This document shows positions 1 to 8,734 of a stretch of 64,000 bases of DNA, piece by piece (position 1 is the first letter of the stretch; each line of letters begins with the position of its first letter). The position numbers were made by a program, and so were the translations under genes. Below the pieces are notes generated by a model, which saw only the letters and a list, made by a program, of their open reading frames with translations, made no database searches and was not told the origin of the DNA. The stretch spans positions 310,001-374,000 of the forward strand of contig CAJTDN010000003.1 in assembly GCA_910574865.1 (NCBI GenBank), read 5' to 3'. This DNA is from Lachnospiraceae bacterium (GTDB lineage Bacteria; Bacillota; Clostridia; Lachnospirales; Lachnospiraceae).

Positions 1-188
1 TGCTTGATAAAGAACATCGCGTTTTGCCGCGCTCTCGAGGTGCATATGCCAAGCATCACCCCCCTTTTCCGACATTTTTCCAATGCCCGCGCCGTCCTTG
101 GAGAAATCGTCTTGTCGCTTCGGAGCAATGTCCCGTCCAAATCAAACAAAAGCAATCTACAATTCTCTGCTTTACCATCCTTCTTCAT
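1..188 (-). CDS. HAD-superfamily (Cof-type) sugar phosphatase, 5' part only
   Basis: The first 62 codons of a gene that runs off the left edge. The start ATG overlaps the Enzyme I stop as ATGA, so translation is probably coupled. Residues 16-22 read DLDGTLL, the HAD motif I with the nucleophilic Asp and acid/base Asp. A GICTSR stretch about 30 residues later fits motif II. Cof-type HAD enzymes usually dephosphorylate sugar phosphates in the cytoplasm. As the last visible gene of the PTS unit it may remove a toxic or dead-end sugar phosphate, but the specificity-setting cap domain lies outside the window. Confidence 0.85.
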   Translation of the reverse strand, partial: MKKDGKAENCRLLLFDLDGTLLRSDKTISPRTARALEKCRKRGVMLGICTSRARQNAMFFIK

Positions 189-1819
189 TTTCCCACCTTC
201 ATCTCCCTGACAATTTTCCGCAAACTTAGCACCATGCCCGGTGCCACGGACAGCTCGTCCACGCCCATGCGCACGAAACGCTCCGTCAGTTCCAGGTCCG
301 ACCCCAGCTCGCCACAGATTCCGACCCATTTCCCATGCGCGTGCGCGTTGACCACGACCATCTGTATCATCCGCAAAATGGCCGGATGATGTGGATTGTA
401 AAAGTCATCCAGCCTCTCGTTCTGCCGGTCGATGGCCAGCGTGTACTGCGTCAAATCGTTCGTCCCGATGCTGAAAAAATCCACCAACCTTGCCAGCTCG
501 TCGCTCACCATGACCGCCGCCGGGGTCTCGACCATGATGCCCTGTTCGGGAACCTTGTGCGGGATGTCCAGGCTTTCCAGTTCTCCATGCACTTCCGCCA
601 CGATGCCCCAAACCGCCCGCACTTCCTCCACCGACGTAATCATCGGGTACATGACGGACAGATTGCCAAAGACAGCCGCGCGCAACAACGCCCGAAGCTG
701 CGTCTTGAAAATGTCAGGCTGTTTCAGGCAAATGCGGATTGCCCGGTACCCCATGGCCGGATTGTCCTCTTTTCCGAAATTGAAATATTCCACCTGCTTA
801 TCCGCCCCGATGTCCAGCGTGCGGATGATCACTTTCTTTCCGGCCATGTTCAAAAGCACTTGCCGGTAGGCCTGGAACTGTTCTTCTTCCGTGGGAAAAT
901 CATTCCGTCCCAGGTACAAGAACTCGCTGCGGAAAAGCCCGATTCCGCCCGCGTCATTCTCCAGGACATAGCCCACATCGCCGATATTCCCGATGTTGGC
1001 ATAAATATTGATTTTGTGGCCGTCCAACGTTATGTTTTCCTTTCCCTTCAACGTTTGCAAAAGCCACAGCTGCTCGCGCTCCTTCTCCATCCGCGTCTCG
1101 GCCTTACGGCATGCCTCCCCGGACGGTTCGAAAACCACTTGTCCCTGGTAGCCGTCCACGATTGCCAGCGTCCCGTCTTCTAAATTTTCCAAATCCACGG
1201 GTACCCCGACCAGTGCCGGGATATTCATCATGCGGGCCAGTATGGCCGTGTGCGAATTCGTCGAGCCGTGCACGGTCACAAACCCGAGGATTTTCCCCTT
1301 GTCCATCTGCACCGTCTCACTGGGACTTAAGTCGTCCGCTACCACGATAACCGGATTTGCAAAATCAAAACCCGTTTCCCCACGCCCCGCCAGGTTCCTG
1401 GCCAGCCTGTCGGAAATGTCCCGGACGTCCGCCGCCCTCGCCCGCATGTAATCATCGTCCATGTCGGCAAACATGCCGGCAAAATTGTCCCCCGTGACAG
1501 CAACGGCATACTCCGCGTTGACGTGTTCCGCACGTATCATGTTGTGAACCGCGTCTAGATAATCCTCGTCCTCCAGAAGCATCTGGTGCACCTCGAAAAT
1601 CGCCGCGCTGCTTTCCCCGACCTCCTTCAATGCCTTGTCATATAACGCCTGCAACTGCCTTACCGACTCCGTGACCGCGACACCCACCCGCGACACCTCC
1701 GCTTCGGCATCCTCTATTTTCAAACGTTTTATCTGAACGTTATTTTTCTTCCAAATCAAGATAGAACCCATCGCAATTCCCTTATATACTGATTTCCCAT
1801 GAAAACTTTGCATTTCCAC
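185..1819 (-). CDS. ptsI: PTS Enzyme I (phosphoenolpyruvate-protein phosphotransferase)
   Basis: Cytoplasmic enzyme that takes phosphate from phosphoenolpyruvate and passes it to HPr. The 544 residues are close to the usual 570. An N-terminal HPr-binding and phosphohistidine region holds the active-site motif GSTNSHTAILAR, with His at about residue 190. A PEP-binding TIM barrel follows, with GGIGLFRSEFLY, ETPAAVMVSDELA and the C-terminal PGMVLSLRKIV. The start is GTG with AGAGGAA 6-7 bases upstream; an ATG two codons later is possible. It lies 155 bp after HPr, and that gap is filled by a dispersed repeat. Its place inside a sugar-specific operon suggests a private Enzyme I for this PTS, although a housekeeping role cannot be excluded. 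Confidence 0.95.
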   Translation of the reverse strand: MEMQSFHGKSVYKGIAMGSILIWKKNNVQIKRLKIEDAEAEVSRVGVAVTESVRQLQALYDKALKEVGESSAAIFEVHQMLLEDEDYLDAVHNMIRAEHVNAEYAVAVTGDNFAGMFADMDDDYMRARAADVRDISDRLARNLAGRGETGFDFANPVIVVADDLSPSETVQMDKGKILGFVTVHGSTNSHTAILARMMNIPALVGVPVDLENLEDGTLAIVDGYQGQVVFEPSGEACRKAETRMEKEREQLWLLQTLKGKENITLDGHKINIYANIGNIGDVGYVLENDAGGIGLFRSEFLYLGRNDFPTEEEQFQAYRQVLLNMAGKKVIIRTLDIGADKQVEYFNFGKEDNPAMGYRAIRICLKQPDIFKTQLRALLRAAVFGNLSVMYPMITSVEEVRAVWGIVAEVHGELESLDIPHKVPEQGIMVETPAAVMVSDELARLVDFFSIGTNDLTQYTLAIDRQNERLDDFYNPHHPAILRMIQMVVVNAHAHGKWVGICGELGSDLELTERFVRMGVDELSVAPGMVLSLRKIVREMKVGK

Positions 1820-1854
1820 TTCGCTTCCTCTCTTTCTATTCTTCTATCTTCTAA

Positions 1855-1975
1855 TGCAAAAGGCCATGGGTATCATGAGGTCAAAACGCCTTTTGCCCCC
1901 ATGATACCCATGAATTGCCACGCACTATGTGCTCCCGCAATTCCAAAACACCTCAAATCCGCGTTTTTCCAAATC
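1855..1975 (-). repeat. Dispersed intergenic repeat, family 1 (copy in HPr-Enzyme I gap)
   Basis: Fills the gap between HPr and Enzyme I. It contains a perfect 13-bp inverted pair, CATGGGTATCATG and CATGATACCCATG, at about 1864-1876 and 1901-1913. Read on the minus strand it holds GGATTTGAGGTGTTTT, then GCGGGAGCACATAGTGCG, then GGGTATCATGGGG. These blocks recur in the same order near 35.96, 36.66, 36.8 and 55.9 kb. In this operon the hairpin could tune Enzyme I relative to HPr. Confidence 0.75.
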
Positions 1976-2231
1976 ACAAATTTTCTTCGAAAAATTTTTT
2001 CATCCCGGCATATGCCGCGTCCTCGTCCGGGCCGGAAACCTCCACTCCCACCTTTTGCCCGCATTTGACTCCCAATCCCATAATGGCCATCAATTTCGTG
2101 GCTTCCACGCGTTTTTCATCCTTCCTGATAAAAACCTTGCTCCCGTATTTCTTGGCCTCCTTCGCCAGCATCCCGGCCGGCCTGGCATGAATTCCCATGG
2201 AATCCGCAACCACGTGTTCAAATTCTTTCAT
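1974..2231 (-). CDS. ptsH: HPr phosphocarrier, lacks the Ser46 regulatory site
   Basis: Small cytoplasmic phosphocarrier of 85 residues. The chosen ATG has AGAGGTGG just upstream; the longer frame has no ribosome site. The active-site motif GIHARPAG places the phosphorylated His exactly at residue 15. In low-GC Gram-positive HPr, residue 46 is a serine phosphorylated by HPr kinase. Aligned on VxxKSIMGxMxLG, this protein reads VEATKLMAIMGLG, so residue 46 is Lys. It should therefore carry phosphate from Enzyme I to EIIA but be blind to HPr kinase and CcpA signalling. It sits between the aldo/keto reductase and Enzyme I in the PTS operon, which supports a dedicated HPr. Confidence 0.93.
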   Translation of the reverse strand: MKEFEHVVADSMGIHARPAGMLAKEAKKYGSKVFIRKDEKRVEATKLMAIMGLGVKCGQKVGVEVSGPDEDAAYAGMKKFFEENL

Positions 2232-2324
2232 AAATCCACCTCTTTCCGGCTCACCCAGGCTTTTACCGAAAGCCCAGGTGAACCGTAACTCAAGTGTTAC
2301 CATTCATGGTAACGCACAAAACCA

Positions 2325-3287
2325 TTAACCGATTTGCAACCTCGCAAGCTCCTTGTCTATCAACGCGATTTCCTCGTCGGACAATTTCCAGTCAAAGGCA
2401 CTGCAGTTCTCGTCCGCCTGCGCCGGGGTATTGACTCCCGTCAAAGCCGTGCCCACGAAGCTTTTCTGCGTGCTCCAGTTAATGGACACCTGTGCCACCG
2501 GCTTACCATGCTCCGCCGCGATTTTGTCCAGCGTCTTTAACAGTTCCATGATATTGGAAAATTGTGGCTCCTTGAAGAACGGGTAAAACGCCTGCCGCAT
2601 GTCCTTCGGGTCGGGCTTTGGCAGCTCGCGGATGGCCCCGGTCAGGATGCCGGCTCCCAGCGAGCCGTATGTCATCGTCCCGATTCCTTTCGACGTGGCC
2701 CATTTCATCAATTCCGTCGCGGACTGGTTGACCATGGAAAACGGCGGCTGAATCACGTCGATTTTGGCATACTTCATCGCCTCCTCCACCAGTTCCTGCG
2801 GCGAGTTTGACATGCCGATAAACCGAATCTTTCCCTTTTCTTTCAACATGTTGCAAACCGCCATCGTCTCCTCGATCGGCGTGTTCACGTCCGGCCAGTG
2901 CATCACGTAAAAGTCAATATAGTCCGTCTGCAGTCGTTTCAGGGATTCGTCAATTTCCCGCTCGACGGAATTGTACTTATTGTCACGCACAGATTTTCCC
3001 GTAAAATGGCTGATGTACGAACCAAACTTGGTGGTTAAAAATACTTTGTCACGAATCCCCTTTAACGCCTGGCCGACGATTTCTTCCGAACGGCCGTCCC
3101 CGTAAATCGGTGCCGTGTCGAGCATGTTCACGCCATTTTCAACCATCCTCCGAATCGCCGCGATGGACTCGTCCAAATCCACGTCGCCCCACGTGACACC
3201 TGCGGAATTCGCCCCGGCGATTCCCCACGTTCCGACCGTCAGTTCGGAAATGTCCACTCCCGCGTTTTCAAAATGTTTATACCTCAT
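2325..3287 (-). CDS. Aldo/keto reductase
   Basis: NAD(P)H-dependent carbonyl reductase of the AKR superfamily, 320 residues, the usual length for a TIM-barrel AKR. The catalytic tetrad is visible as Asp57, Tyr62 (DTAPIYGDG), Lys87 (LTTKFG) and His130 (YVMHWPD). AAGGAGG lies just upstream of the ATG. It sits 94 bp after the mannitol-1-phosphate dehydrogenase-like gene; that gap holds a small hairpin. In this catabolic operon it probably interconverts a sugar carbonyl and a polyol, but the substrate cannot be read from the sequence. Confidence 0.9.
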   Translation of the reverse strand: MRYKHFENAGVDISELTVGTWGIAGANSAGVTWGDVDLDESIAAIRRMVENGVNMLDTAPIYGDGRSEEIVGQALKGIRDKVFLTTKFGSYISHFTGKSVRDNKYNSVEREIDESLKRLQTDYIDFYVMHWPDVNTPIEETMAVCNMLKEKGKIRFIGMSNSPQELVEEAMKYAKIDVIQPPFSMVNQSATELMKWATSKGIGTMTYGSLGAGILTGAIRELPKPDPKDMRQAFYPFFKEPQFSNIMELLKTLDKIAAEHGKPVAQVSINWSTQKSFVGTALTGVNTPAQADENCSAFDWKLSDEEIALIDKELARLQIG

Positions 3288-3329
3288 GATTTGCCTCCTT
3301 CATATAAATAATGCCGGTATCCCGCCATG

Positions 3330-3363
3330 TTGATAACCAGTGCGTCCGTACACTGGAAATCAA
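3330..3363. repeat. Intra-operon stem-loop
   Basis: Inverted repeat with arms TTGAT-CCAGTG and CACTGG-ATCAA, each broken by AA, around an 8-base loop. It lies between two co-directional genes and has no T-run, so it is more likely an mRNA-stability or processing element than a terminator. Confidence 0.45.
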
Positions 3364-3381
3364 CACATCATTCCTGAGCAT

Positions 3382-4563
3382 TCACCGAAGCTTCAAGGCT
3401 TCTTTATATTGTGCCAGTATCAATTGTTTCAATATCCAGTCTTCCCCGGCCAGCCCGCAGTAGGTTTCCACCGCCTTCTCGATTCCGTTTTCCTTCACGA
3501 AATCCGTAAGTTCCACACTGGCCGCATCCGCTTCGTCCCGATACAAAAAGCCGTACGCGATTCCTTTCGCCAGATAATACGGCAAAATCCCGTGCCTGAT
3601 ACAAAGCAACGCCGGGCCGACGAAACGGTTGTCTCTTGACAACTTGGTTTTCGGATCGGCTGCCACCCGCGTAAACGAATCTTGCAAATTCTTGTTTTTC
3701 GGGGCACTGACCAGACTGTCAATCCACTCCTGCCGCTCCTTTTCTTCAAAGCCGTACTCCGCCGCGACCGCCCGCTCCGCCTCGTAAAATGCACCCAGCG
3801 TGCATTCTTCCACCCATTCATCCTCGTAAGTGTCACGAATATAGGTATACCCTTTTGCCTTCCCGAGAAAAGCCGTCATGCAGTGCTTCATGTTTCCGGC
3901 ATACACTTTCCGATATATCTGTGCCTTTCCTTTTTTCACGCCCGAGGTGCTCCTGACTTCCGGCAACGTCCCTTTGAACGGTTCCTCGTCAATCCCGATG
4001 TGCCCTTCCAGCCGCGTCGTTACCGCAAACGCGTCTTCTTTTAGCAATTCCTCGGTGGAAGGCATCGCGCCCATCCCGACCAGCACCTGGCAAATGCCGA
4101 CCTTTCGCTCCAGATACTCGACCGCCTTTTGGTTTTCCTGCAAGGCCGTGGCAAGCGCCGTCTCGAAATAGTCCGGCGCGCCGAGGGCGTTGACGCAGAG
4201 CAACACATTGAACTCGCCCGCACCATGCTCCGCCCGGTAGGAAATCGCTTTCGCCAGACTTTGGCAGATGCTCGAAAACGCGCCCTCATAAACGCAACAA
4301 GCGACAAGGCTTACCTTCTCCATGCATTCCACCAGCTCACGGTCGTCCGAGCAGTCCAGCACGTCAAAATCATCCACGAGCACGCGGTATTTCGATTCCA
4401 CCCCCGCCCGTTCCACCAGGTAGGTTCCCTGCTCCTTCAATTGCCGCATCCGTTCCGCCATGACATCGTAAAGGTACAGATGGTATCCCGATTCAGAAAA
4501 CAAACCGCCAATCACGCCACGGCCGATATTCCCGGCCCCGATAATAAGTATCTCTTTTTTCAT
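3382..4563 (-). CDS. Mannitol-1-phosphate 5-dehydrogenase family protein
   Basis: NAD-dependent polyol-phosphate dehydrogenase of the long-chain mannitol dehydrogenase family, 393 residues (MtlD is about 380). The N-terminus has the Rossmann motif GAGNIGRG at residues 9-16, typical of MtlD. A mid-protein stretch AGNMKHCMTAFLG matches the family's catalytic Lys-Asn-His region. GGAGG precedes the start by about 6 bases. Its place directly after the EIID gene suggests it oxidises the phosphorylated polyol delivered by this PTS. The neighbouring zinc dehydrogenase and aldolases suggest the substrate need not be mannitol, so no gene symbol is given. Confidence 0.85.
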   Translation of the reverse strand: MKKEILIIGAGNIGRGVIGGLFSESGYHLYLYDVMAERMRQLKEQGTYLVERAGVESKYRVLVDDFDVLDCSDDRELVECMEKVSLVACCVYEGAFSSICQSLAKAISYRAEHGAGEFNVLLCVNALGAPDYFETALATALQENQKAVEYLERKVGICQVLVGMGAMPSTEELLKEDAFAVTTRLEGHIGIDEEPFKGTLPEVRSTSGVKKGKAQIYRKVYAGNMKHCMTAFLGKAKGYTYIRDTYEDEWVEECTLGAFYEAERAVAAEYGFEEKERQEWIDSLVSAPKNKNLQDSFTRVAADPKTKLSRDNRFVGPALLCIRHGILPYYLAKGIAYGFLYRDEADAASVELTDFVKENGIEKAVETYCGLAGEDWILKQLILAQYKEALKLR

Positions 4564-4575
4564 AAATTCCTCCAG

Positions 4576-5388
4576 TTACCCGATAATCCCAAGCGCGAAG
4601 AGAACCACCCCGAACGCCATCGTGCCGATAATCAGCGGAACCACCTTCACGCCTTTTTTAATCAGCCAGTATTCAATCCCCACCAGCCCGAGGGAGAGCA
4701 TGCCCGGCATGATGGAATTCAGACTGTTTTGCAAGACAAGGCCGCCCGCTTCCGCGTCGCCGATGGTAATCGGCGTGCTGACCTTCACCGTGTAAAATAT
4801 CATCGCCCCGATGGCCATCAGGCCGACCACCGTACAAGCGTAGGACACCTTGTCCATGATTCCCGATTTTTCTGATTTCTCTATGAAATCCATACCCATG
4901 TTGTAGCCGTATTTCAAGCTGAACCAACGGGCCAGGAAATTCGGTATATTGTAAATCAGCAGGAACAAAATCGGCGCGAACACGTTTCCTGCTGCCGCCA
5001 TGCTGATGACCAGGGAAGTCGCAAGGATGCGCAAGGTGGCCGGGAACAAGGTGTCGCCAATCGCTGACAACGGCCCGATTAACGCGGTCTTCACCTTGTT
5101 AATCGTCGTCTCGTCAAAATCCGGATCCTCTGCGTTTTTCTCCTCCATCGCGGCGGAAATTCCCAACGGAAATCCCCCGAGGTTCGGCGTGATGTTAAAG
5201 TATTCCATATGACGCTTCTTCGCCTTTATCCGCTCTTCCTTGTCCTCATACAGTTTGTCAATAATCGGAAGCAGGGCAAACGTATAACCACTATGCATCT
5301 GTCCCGGATAATCATTCATGGAATTCAGCATGATATACCTTCGGAAAATTCTGCCCAAATCCTTCTTTTCAATTTTTTTAGAACTCAT
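4576..5388 (-). CDS. PTS mannose-family EIID membrane subunit
   Basis: Integral membrane subunit that forms the sugar channel with EIIC; 270 residues. The start used is the ATG of MSSKKIEKK, preceded by GGAGGTGGCGAG; it overlaps the end of EIIC by 11 bases. The N-terminal region with GYTFALLPIIDKLY and the conserved NITPNLGGFPLGIS segment identify EIID. Several hydrophobic segments follow, ending in LGLVGIEYWLIKKGVKV and a final helix near the C-terminus. It acts with EIIB, EIIC and the EIIA encoded at 12.9 kb. Confidence 0.93.
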   Translation of the reverse strand: MSSKKIEKKDLGRIFRRYIMLNSMNDYPGQMHSGYTFALLPIIDKLYEDKEERIKAKKRHMEYFNITPNLGGFPLGISAAMEEKNAEDPDFDETTINKVKTALIGPLSAIGDTLFPATLRILATSLVISMAAAGNVFAPILFLLIYNIPNFLARWFSLKYGYNMGMDFIEKSEKSGIMDKVSYACTVVGLMAIGAMIFYTVKVSTPITIGDAEAGGLVLQNSLNSIMPGMLSLGLVGIEYWLIKKGVKVVPLIIGTMAFGVVLFALGIIG

Positions 5389-6148
5389 TCTCGCCACCTC
5401 CATCATTTGACGCGGCCGCCGGCTGCCTTTGCGGAGCCGCGATAATAACAAACACGATTGCCACCGCGAATAACGTCACCGCTATTGTCGGCAGGTTCAA
5501 GTATGCCGCCAGCAAAAAACCGATAAAGAAAAAGGGTGCCATTTTCTTGGAAATAATCATTTGTAAAAGCAAGGCGAAACCTACGGCCGGCAACAAGTTG
5601 GCCGACGCGGCAAGCCCGTTAATAATCACGGTCGGAATCGCGTTCACGATTACCTCGACCGCCGCGCTCCCGGCAAAGACGCAGACAAACCCATACAGAA
5701 AGTAAATCACGCCTCCACTAAAAAGCGAACCTAACACATATATCCTGGATGCGCCTTTTGAATCGTCTTTTTCCAAGTATCTCATCATAATCTGCCCCGA
5801 TACCGCGTTAATCAGCTTGCACCCGATAAAAATGAAACCTCCAAGCAACGCGATAGGAAGTGCCATGACCGTTGCCACGGCCTCTCCACCACCCGTCAAA
5901 ATCGCGAACGCCGTACAGATTGCCCCGGCCGATGTGAAATCCGGACTGACCGCCGCCCCTACCGGGAATGACCCGATAAACATCAGTTCCAAAACACTTC
6001 CCATGATGACGCCCGTCACCGGGTCTCCCAACACCAGACCCGTGAGCATTGCCACGACGATGGGACGGCTTGCCATAGCATAGCCATACATCGTGTCACA
6101 TTTACAAAAGGCCAGAACCAGCCCCACCAACAATGCCTGAATCAACAT
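5378..6148 (-). CDS. PTS mannose-family EIIC membrane subunit
   Basis: Polytopic membrane subunit of a mannose/sorbose-type PTS permease, 256 residues. It shows the EIIC signature GDPVTGVIMGSVLELMFIG followed by PVGAAVSPDFTSAGA. The start is preceded by AGGAGGAGAAAG. It starts 13 bp after EIIB and overlaps EIID by 11 bases, the normal B-C-D order. The transported sugar is not evident from the sequence. Confidence 0.94.
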   Translation of the reverse strand: MLIQALLVGLVLAFCKCDTMYGYAMASRPIVVAMLTGLVLGDPVTGVIMGSVLELMFIGSFPVGAAVSPDFTSAGAICTAFAILTGGGEAVATVMALPIALLGGFIFIGCKLINAVSGQIMMRYLEKDDSKGASRIYVLGSLFSGGVIYFLYGFVCVFAGSAAVEVIVNAIPTVIINGLAASANLLPAVGFALLLQMIISKKMAPFFFIGFLLAAYLNLPTIAVTLFAVAIVFVIIAAPQRQPAAASNDGGGENEF

Positions 6149-6161
6149 CTTTCTCTCCTCC

Positions 6162-6641
6162 TTACGTATTCAATAATTTTTCCGTGACACTTATGGCAGA
6201 TTCCGTCGGCACCTGCTGGATATCCACTTTCACCCCGTTCGCCAACAAGCGTTTCAGCACTTCCACGTCATCCGCCGTCACGTTAATCGCCTTGCTTAAT
6301 TTCCTCGTGTCATCCCTGGCCGGAAGAACCCCCAGATTTACATAACGAAGCTCTGGCACTCCCGCCATCAGTCTCTCCACGTCACACAAGTTATTCACGA
6401 CGATAAACAATTTGTACTTGTCGGTCACGCCCGATTGGATTGCCGCGATGGAATCTTCCACGGACTTGATGACCAACTTCATCCCTTGCGGCTTCGAAAG
6501 CCTTAAAACCGACTGGCGCATCGCGTCCTGCGCCACCTCGTCATTGGCCACCAGGATACAGTCCGCACTGATACTGCGTGACCACGAAACCGCGACCTGC
6601 CCGTGCACGAGCCGGTGATCCACCCGCAATAATTTAATCAT
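6162..6641 (-). CDS. PTS mannose-family EIIB subunit
   Basis: Cytoplasmic subunit that takes phosphate from EIIA and hands it to the incoming sugar; 159 residues, the normal length. The motif RVDHRLVHGQV at residues 6-16 contains the phosphorylated His13. It is followed by EIIC and EIID. No EIIA domain is fused to it; the matching EIIA is in the divergent unit at 12.9 kb, so the permease is split between two transcripts. Confidence 0.95.
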   Translation of the reverse strand: MIKLLRVDHRLVHGQVAVSWSRSISADCILVANDEVAQDAMRQSVLRLSKPQGMKLVIKSVEDSIAAIQSGVTDKYKLFIVVNNLCDVERLMAGVPELRYVNLGVLPARDDTRKLSKAINVTADDVEVLKRLLANGVKVDIQQVPTESAISVTEKLLNT

Positions 6642-6661
6642 GAAACAACGCCTCCCTTCCT

Positions 6662-7714
6662 TTAAAATATCACGCTCACCCGATACGCGCCCGGTAACAC
6701 CGCGGCCTCGAACGCCTTGTCCACTTCGTCGAGCGGGAATTTAGCTTCCACCAGCCTGGAAAGGTCAATCTTCTTTTCCCGCATCAGCTCCGCCGCACGC
6801 GCGAAATCGCATTTGTCCGCCGAAAACGTGCCAATCAGTTCCATCTTCCTATAATGGATCAAATTCGAATCGACATGCAGCTCCGGCGCGGGATATCCGG
6901 CCGCGAACATCAAAATCTTCGCGTGGTACTTTTTCACCATCGCCAGTGCCTGGTCGTTGGCCGCCGTCACGCCCACCGCCAAGATGACCGAATCCGCGCC
7001 CTTGCCATTTGTCCACTTCATGACGGCCTCAACCGGGTCTTCCTTGGACACGTCCACGACATGTAACCCCAAGTCTTCCGCCACCTTGAGCTTTTTCGCC
7101 ATCATTTCAGTAATCAAGACATCACAGCCTTCCGCCCTGGCCACCATGGCATTTAGGATGCCCATCGTCCCGGCACCGATGACGACCACCTTTTCTCCCG
7201 GCGTAAGCCGCAATTTGCGGATTCCCTGGCAGACCGTCCCGACCGGCTCCACGAACGCCGCCTCCGAACAATCCATGTCCTGGCTCAGCTTGAACAGCGC
7301 GCGGTACGGCTTGATGACATACTCCGAGCAGCCGAAGCCGCCATGATAGCCGTCCTCGGAAACCTTGTTCCTGCCCGCCCCAATCAGAACGCACTCGCTG
7401 GTCAGACCTTTTTTGCAAAACTCGCACTCGCCGCAGTTGTCATAGCCGATGCCGACCATCTCGCCCACCTCGAAGCCTTTCACTTCCGCTCCCATATCCA
7501 CGACGGTGCCGGCAAATTCATGCCCCCACGCCATCGGGAAAAGAAGGTTCTTTCTTGCTCCCGTCCACTGCCCGTAATCCGTCGTGCAAATATTGCAGGC
7601 GCCATTTTTAATCAGCACCTCGTCCGCCTTCAGTTCGGGAAGCTTGCGGATGTGTATTTTCACCACCCGCTCCGCCTCCATCACGGCAAACCTCGTCATC
7701 TCCACGTTACTCAT
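6662..7714 (-). CDS. Zinc-dependent medium-chain polyol/alcohol dehydrogenase
   Basis: NAD(P)-dependent dehydrogenase of the sorbitol/galactitol-1-phosphate/threonine dehydrogenase group, 350 residues. Catalytic zinc ligands are Cys40 or Cys43 with His65-Glu66 (WGHEFAG). The structural zinc site is Cys94, Cys97, Cys100 and Cys108. The Rossmann motif VVVIGAGTMG follows. AAGGAGTT precedes the ATG. Together with the tagatose/fructose-bisphosphate-type aldolase upstream it recalls the galactitol (GatD/GatY) logic: oxidise a polyol phosphate, then cleave the ketose phosphate. The substrate remains unproven. Confidence 0.9.
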   Translation of the reverse strand: MSNVEMTRFAVMEAERVVKIHIRKLPELKADEVLIKNGACNICTTDYGQWTGARKNLLFPMAWGHEFAGTVVDMGAEVKGFEVGEMVGIGYDNCGECEFCKKGLTSECVLIGAGRNKVSEDGYHGGFGCSEYVIKPYRALFKLSQDMDCSEAAFVEPVGTVCQGIRKLRLTPGEKVVVIGAGTMGILNAMVARAEGCDVLITEMMAKKLKVAEDLGLHVVDVSKEDPVEAVMKWTNGKGADSVILAVGVTAANDQALAMVKKYHAKILMFAAGYPAPELHVDSNLIHYRKMELIGTFSADKCDFARAAELMREKKIDLSRLVEAKFPLDEVDKAFEAAVLPGAYRVSVIF

Positions 7715-7787
7715 TCTTTTTTAACTCCTTCCTTCTTGTTTACAAACCTTTGTCATAGCACCTATCCTTACGTCCTCATTTCCACGC

Positions 7788-7832
7788 CTCCCGGTTCAGC
7801 CACTTTCCGGCTCAGCCGCTTTCCGGTTCAAT
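7788..7832. repeat. Short 16-bp tandem repeat at a gene end
   Basis: About 2.5 copies of a 16-bp unit resembling CCGGTTCAGCCACTTT, lying across the stop codon of the isomerase gene and into the 113-bp gap before the dehydrogenase. Copies differ at a few positions. No role is evident. Confidence 0.5.
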
Positions 7833-8676
7833 CACCCGCGCACGCGGTTTTCAAAATCCGCATAGTTTGTCCATAGGCTTTCCCCGGTTCTGGAAAATAT
7901 TTCGCGTCCGTAAACTCCAGCACGAAATTTCCCGCATACCCGTTTCGCCGAAACACCTGCAAAACCTTTCCCGGGTCTTCCTGACCGTCCCCCCATGCCA
8001 GGTGCGCGCGCACGCCATCCCGGTAATCCATGAAATGGCAATGGTTCAACCGGCTGCCAAACGTGTCAAAATAATCCTGCAGGGACTCCCCCGCGTTATG
8101 GATTGTGTGAATGTCCACGGTCACCGAGAAATTAGCGGAAGCGACATCGTCCATCATCCGCTTCAAATCACCCAGGCGGTTTACCAGCAACGTGCTCTGG
8201 CGGGACAATGTTTCCATGGACAGGCGCACCCCGTACGCCTCGGCAAAATGACATAAGTCGCCGACCATTTCCACGCTCCTCTTCCACGCCTCCTGCCTCG
8301 TCTCGGAATAAAACTGCCAGCCGGAATTGATGGAAACCACCGGGCATTCCAGTTCATGCGCAGCCAGAACCACGTTTTGAAAATAATTCCTGGCCTTTTG
8401 CCGAAGTTCCTTTTTCTTCACCGCCATACTATATGGCTTCGGGCAGGATTGTTCGGGAGTAATGCTGACCACGTTCACATGATACTTTTTCAAAAGTCCT
8501 TTCACAAAACCCACGTCCTCATAACCATGGTCATCCACCAAAAAATGCGCCCCGCACGTCCAAAGGTCGATGCTTTCATAGCCCAGTCCGGCCACGGATT
8601 TCACATAATCCTCCAGTTCGAAAAACCGATAAACATGGTTCATCGGGGCGAATCTGGACATGTCCATCCCTTCCAT
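7828..8676 (-). CDS. Sugar (phosphate) isomerase/epimerase, xylose-isomerase-like TIM barrel
   Basis: Probable metal-dependent isomerase or epimerase of the AP-endonuclease-2/xylose-isomerase-like superfamily, 282 residues. The start is placed at MEGMDMSRF because GGGAGGAAAAAGG precedes it; the longer frame has no such site. Family hallmarks are the central SMETLSRQS stretch, VTVDIHTIHNAG with its metal-ligand Asp and His, HCHFMDYRDG and the C-terminal NFVLEF. It lies between the aldolase and the zinc dehydrogenase, so it probably interconverts intermediates of the imported carbohydrate. Confidence 0.8.
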   Translation of the reverse strand: MEGMDMSRFAPMNHVYRFFELEDYVKSVAGLGYESIDLWTCGAHFLVDDHGYEDVGFVKGLLKKYHVNVVSITPEQSCPKPYSMAVKKKELRQKARNYFQNVVLAAHELECPVVSINSGWQFYSETRQEAWKRSVEMVGDLCHFAEAYGVRLSMETLSRQSTLLVNRLGDLKRMMDDVASANFSVTVDIHTIHNAGESLQDYFDTFGSRLNHCHFMDYRDGVRAHLAWGDGQEDPGKVLQVFRRNGYAGNFVLEFTDAKYFPEPGKAYGQTMRILKTACAGD

Positions 8677-8734
8677 CCTTTTTCCTCCCGCCATCTCCGT
8701 TTTTGATACCGCCACACGTTCAAAAACCACTCTC

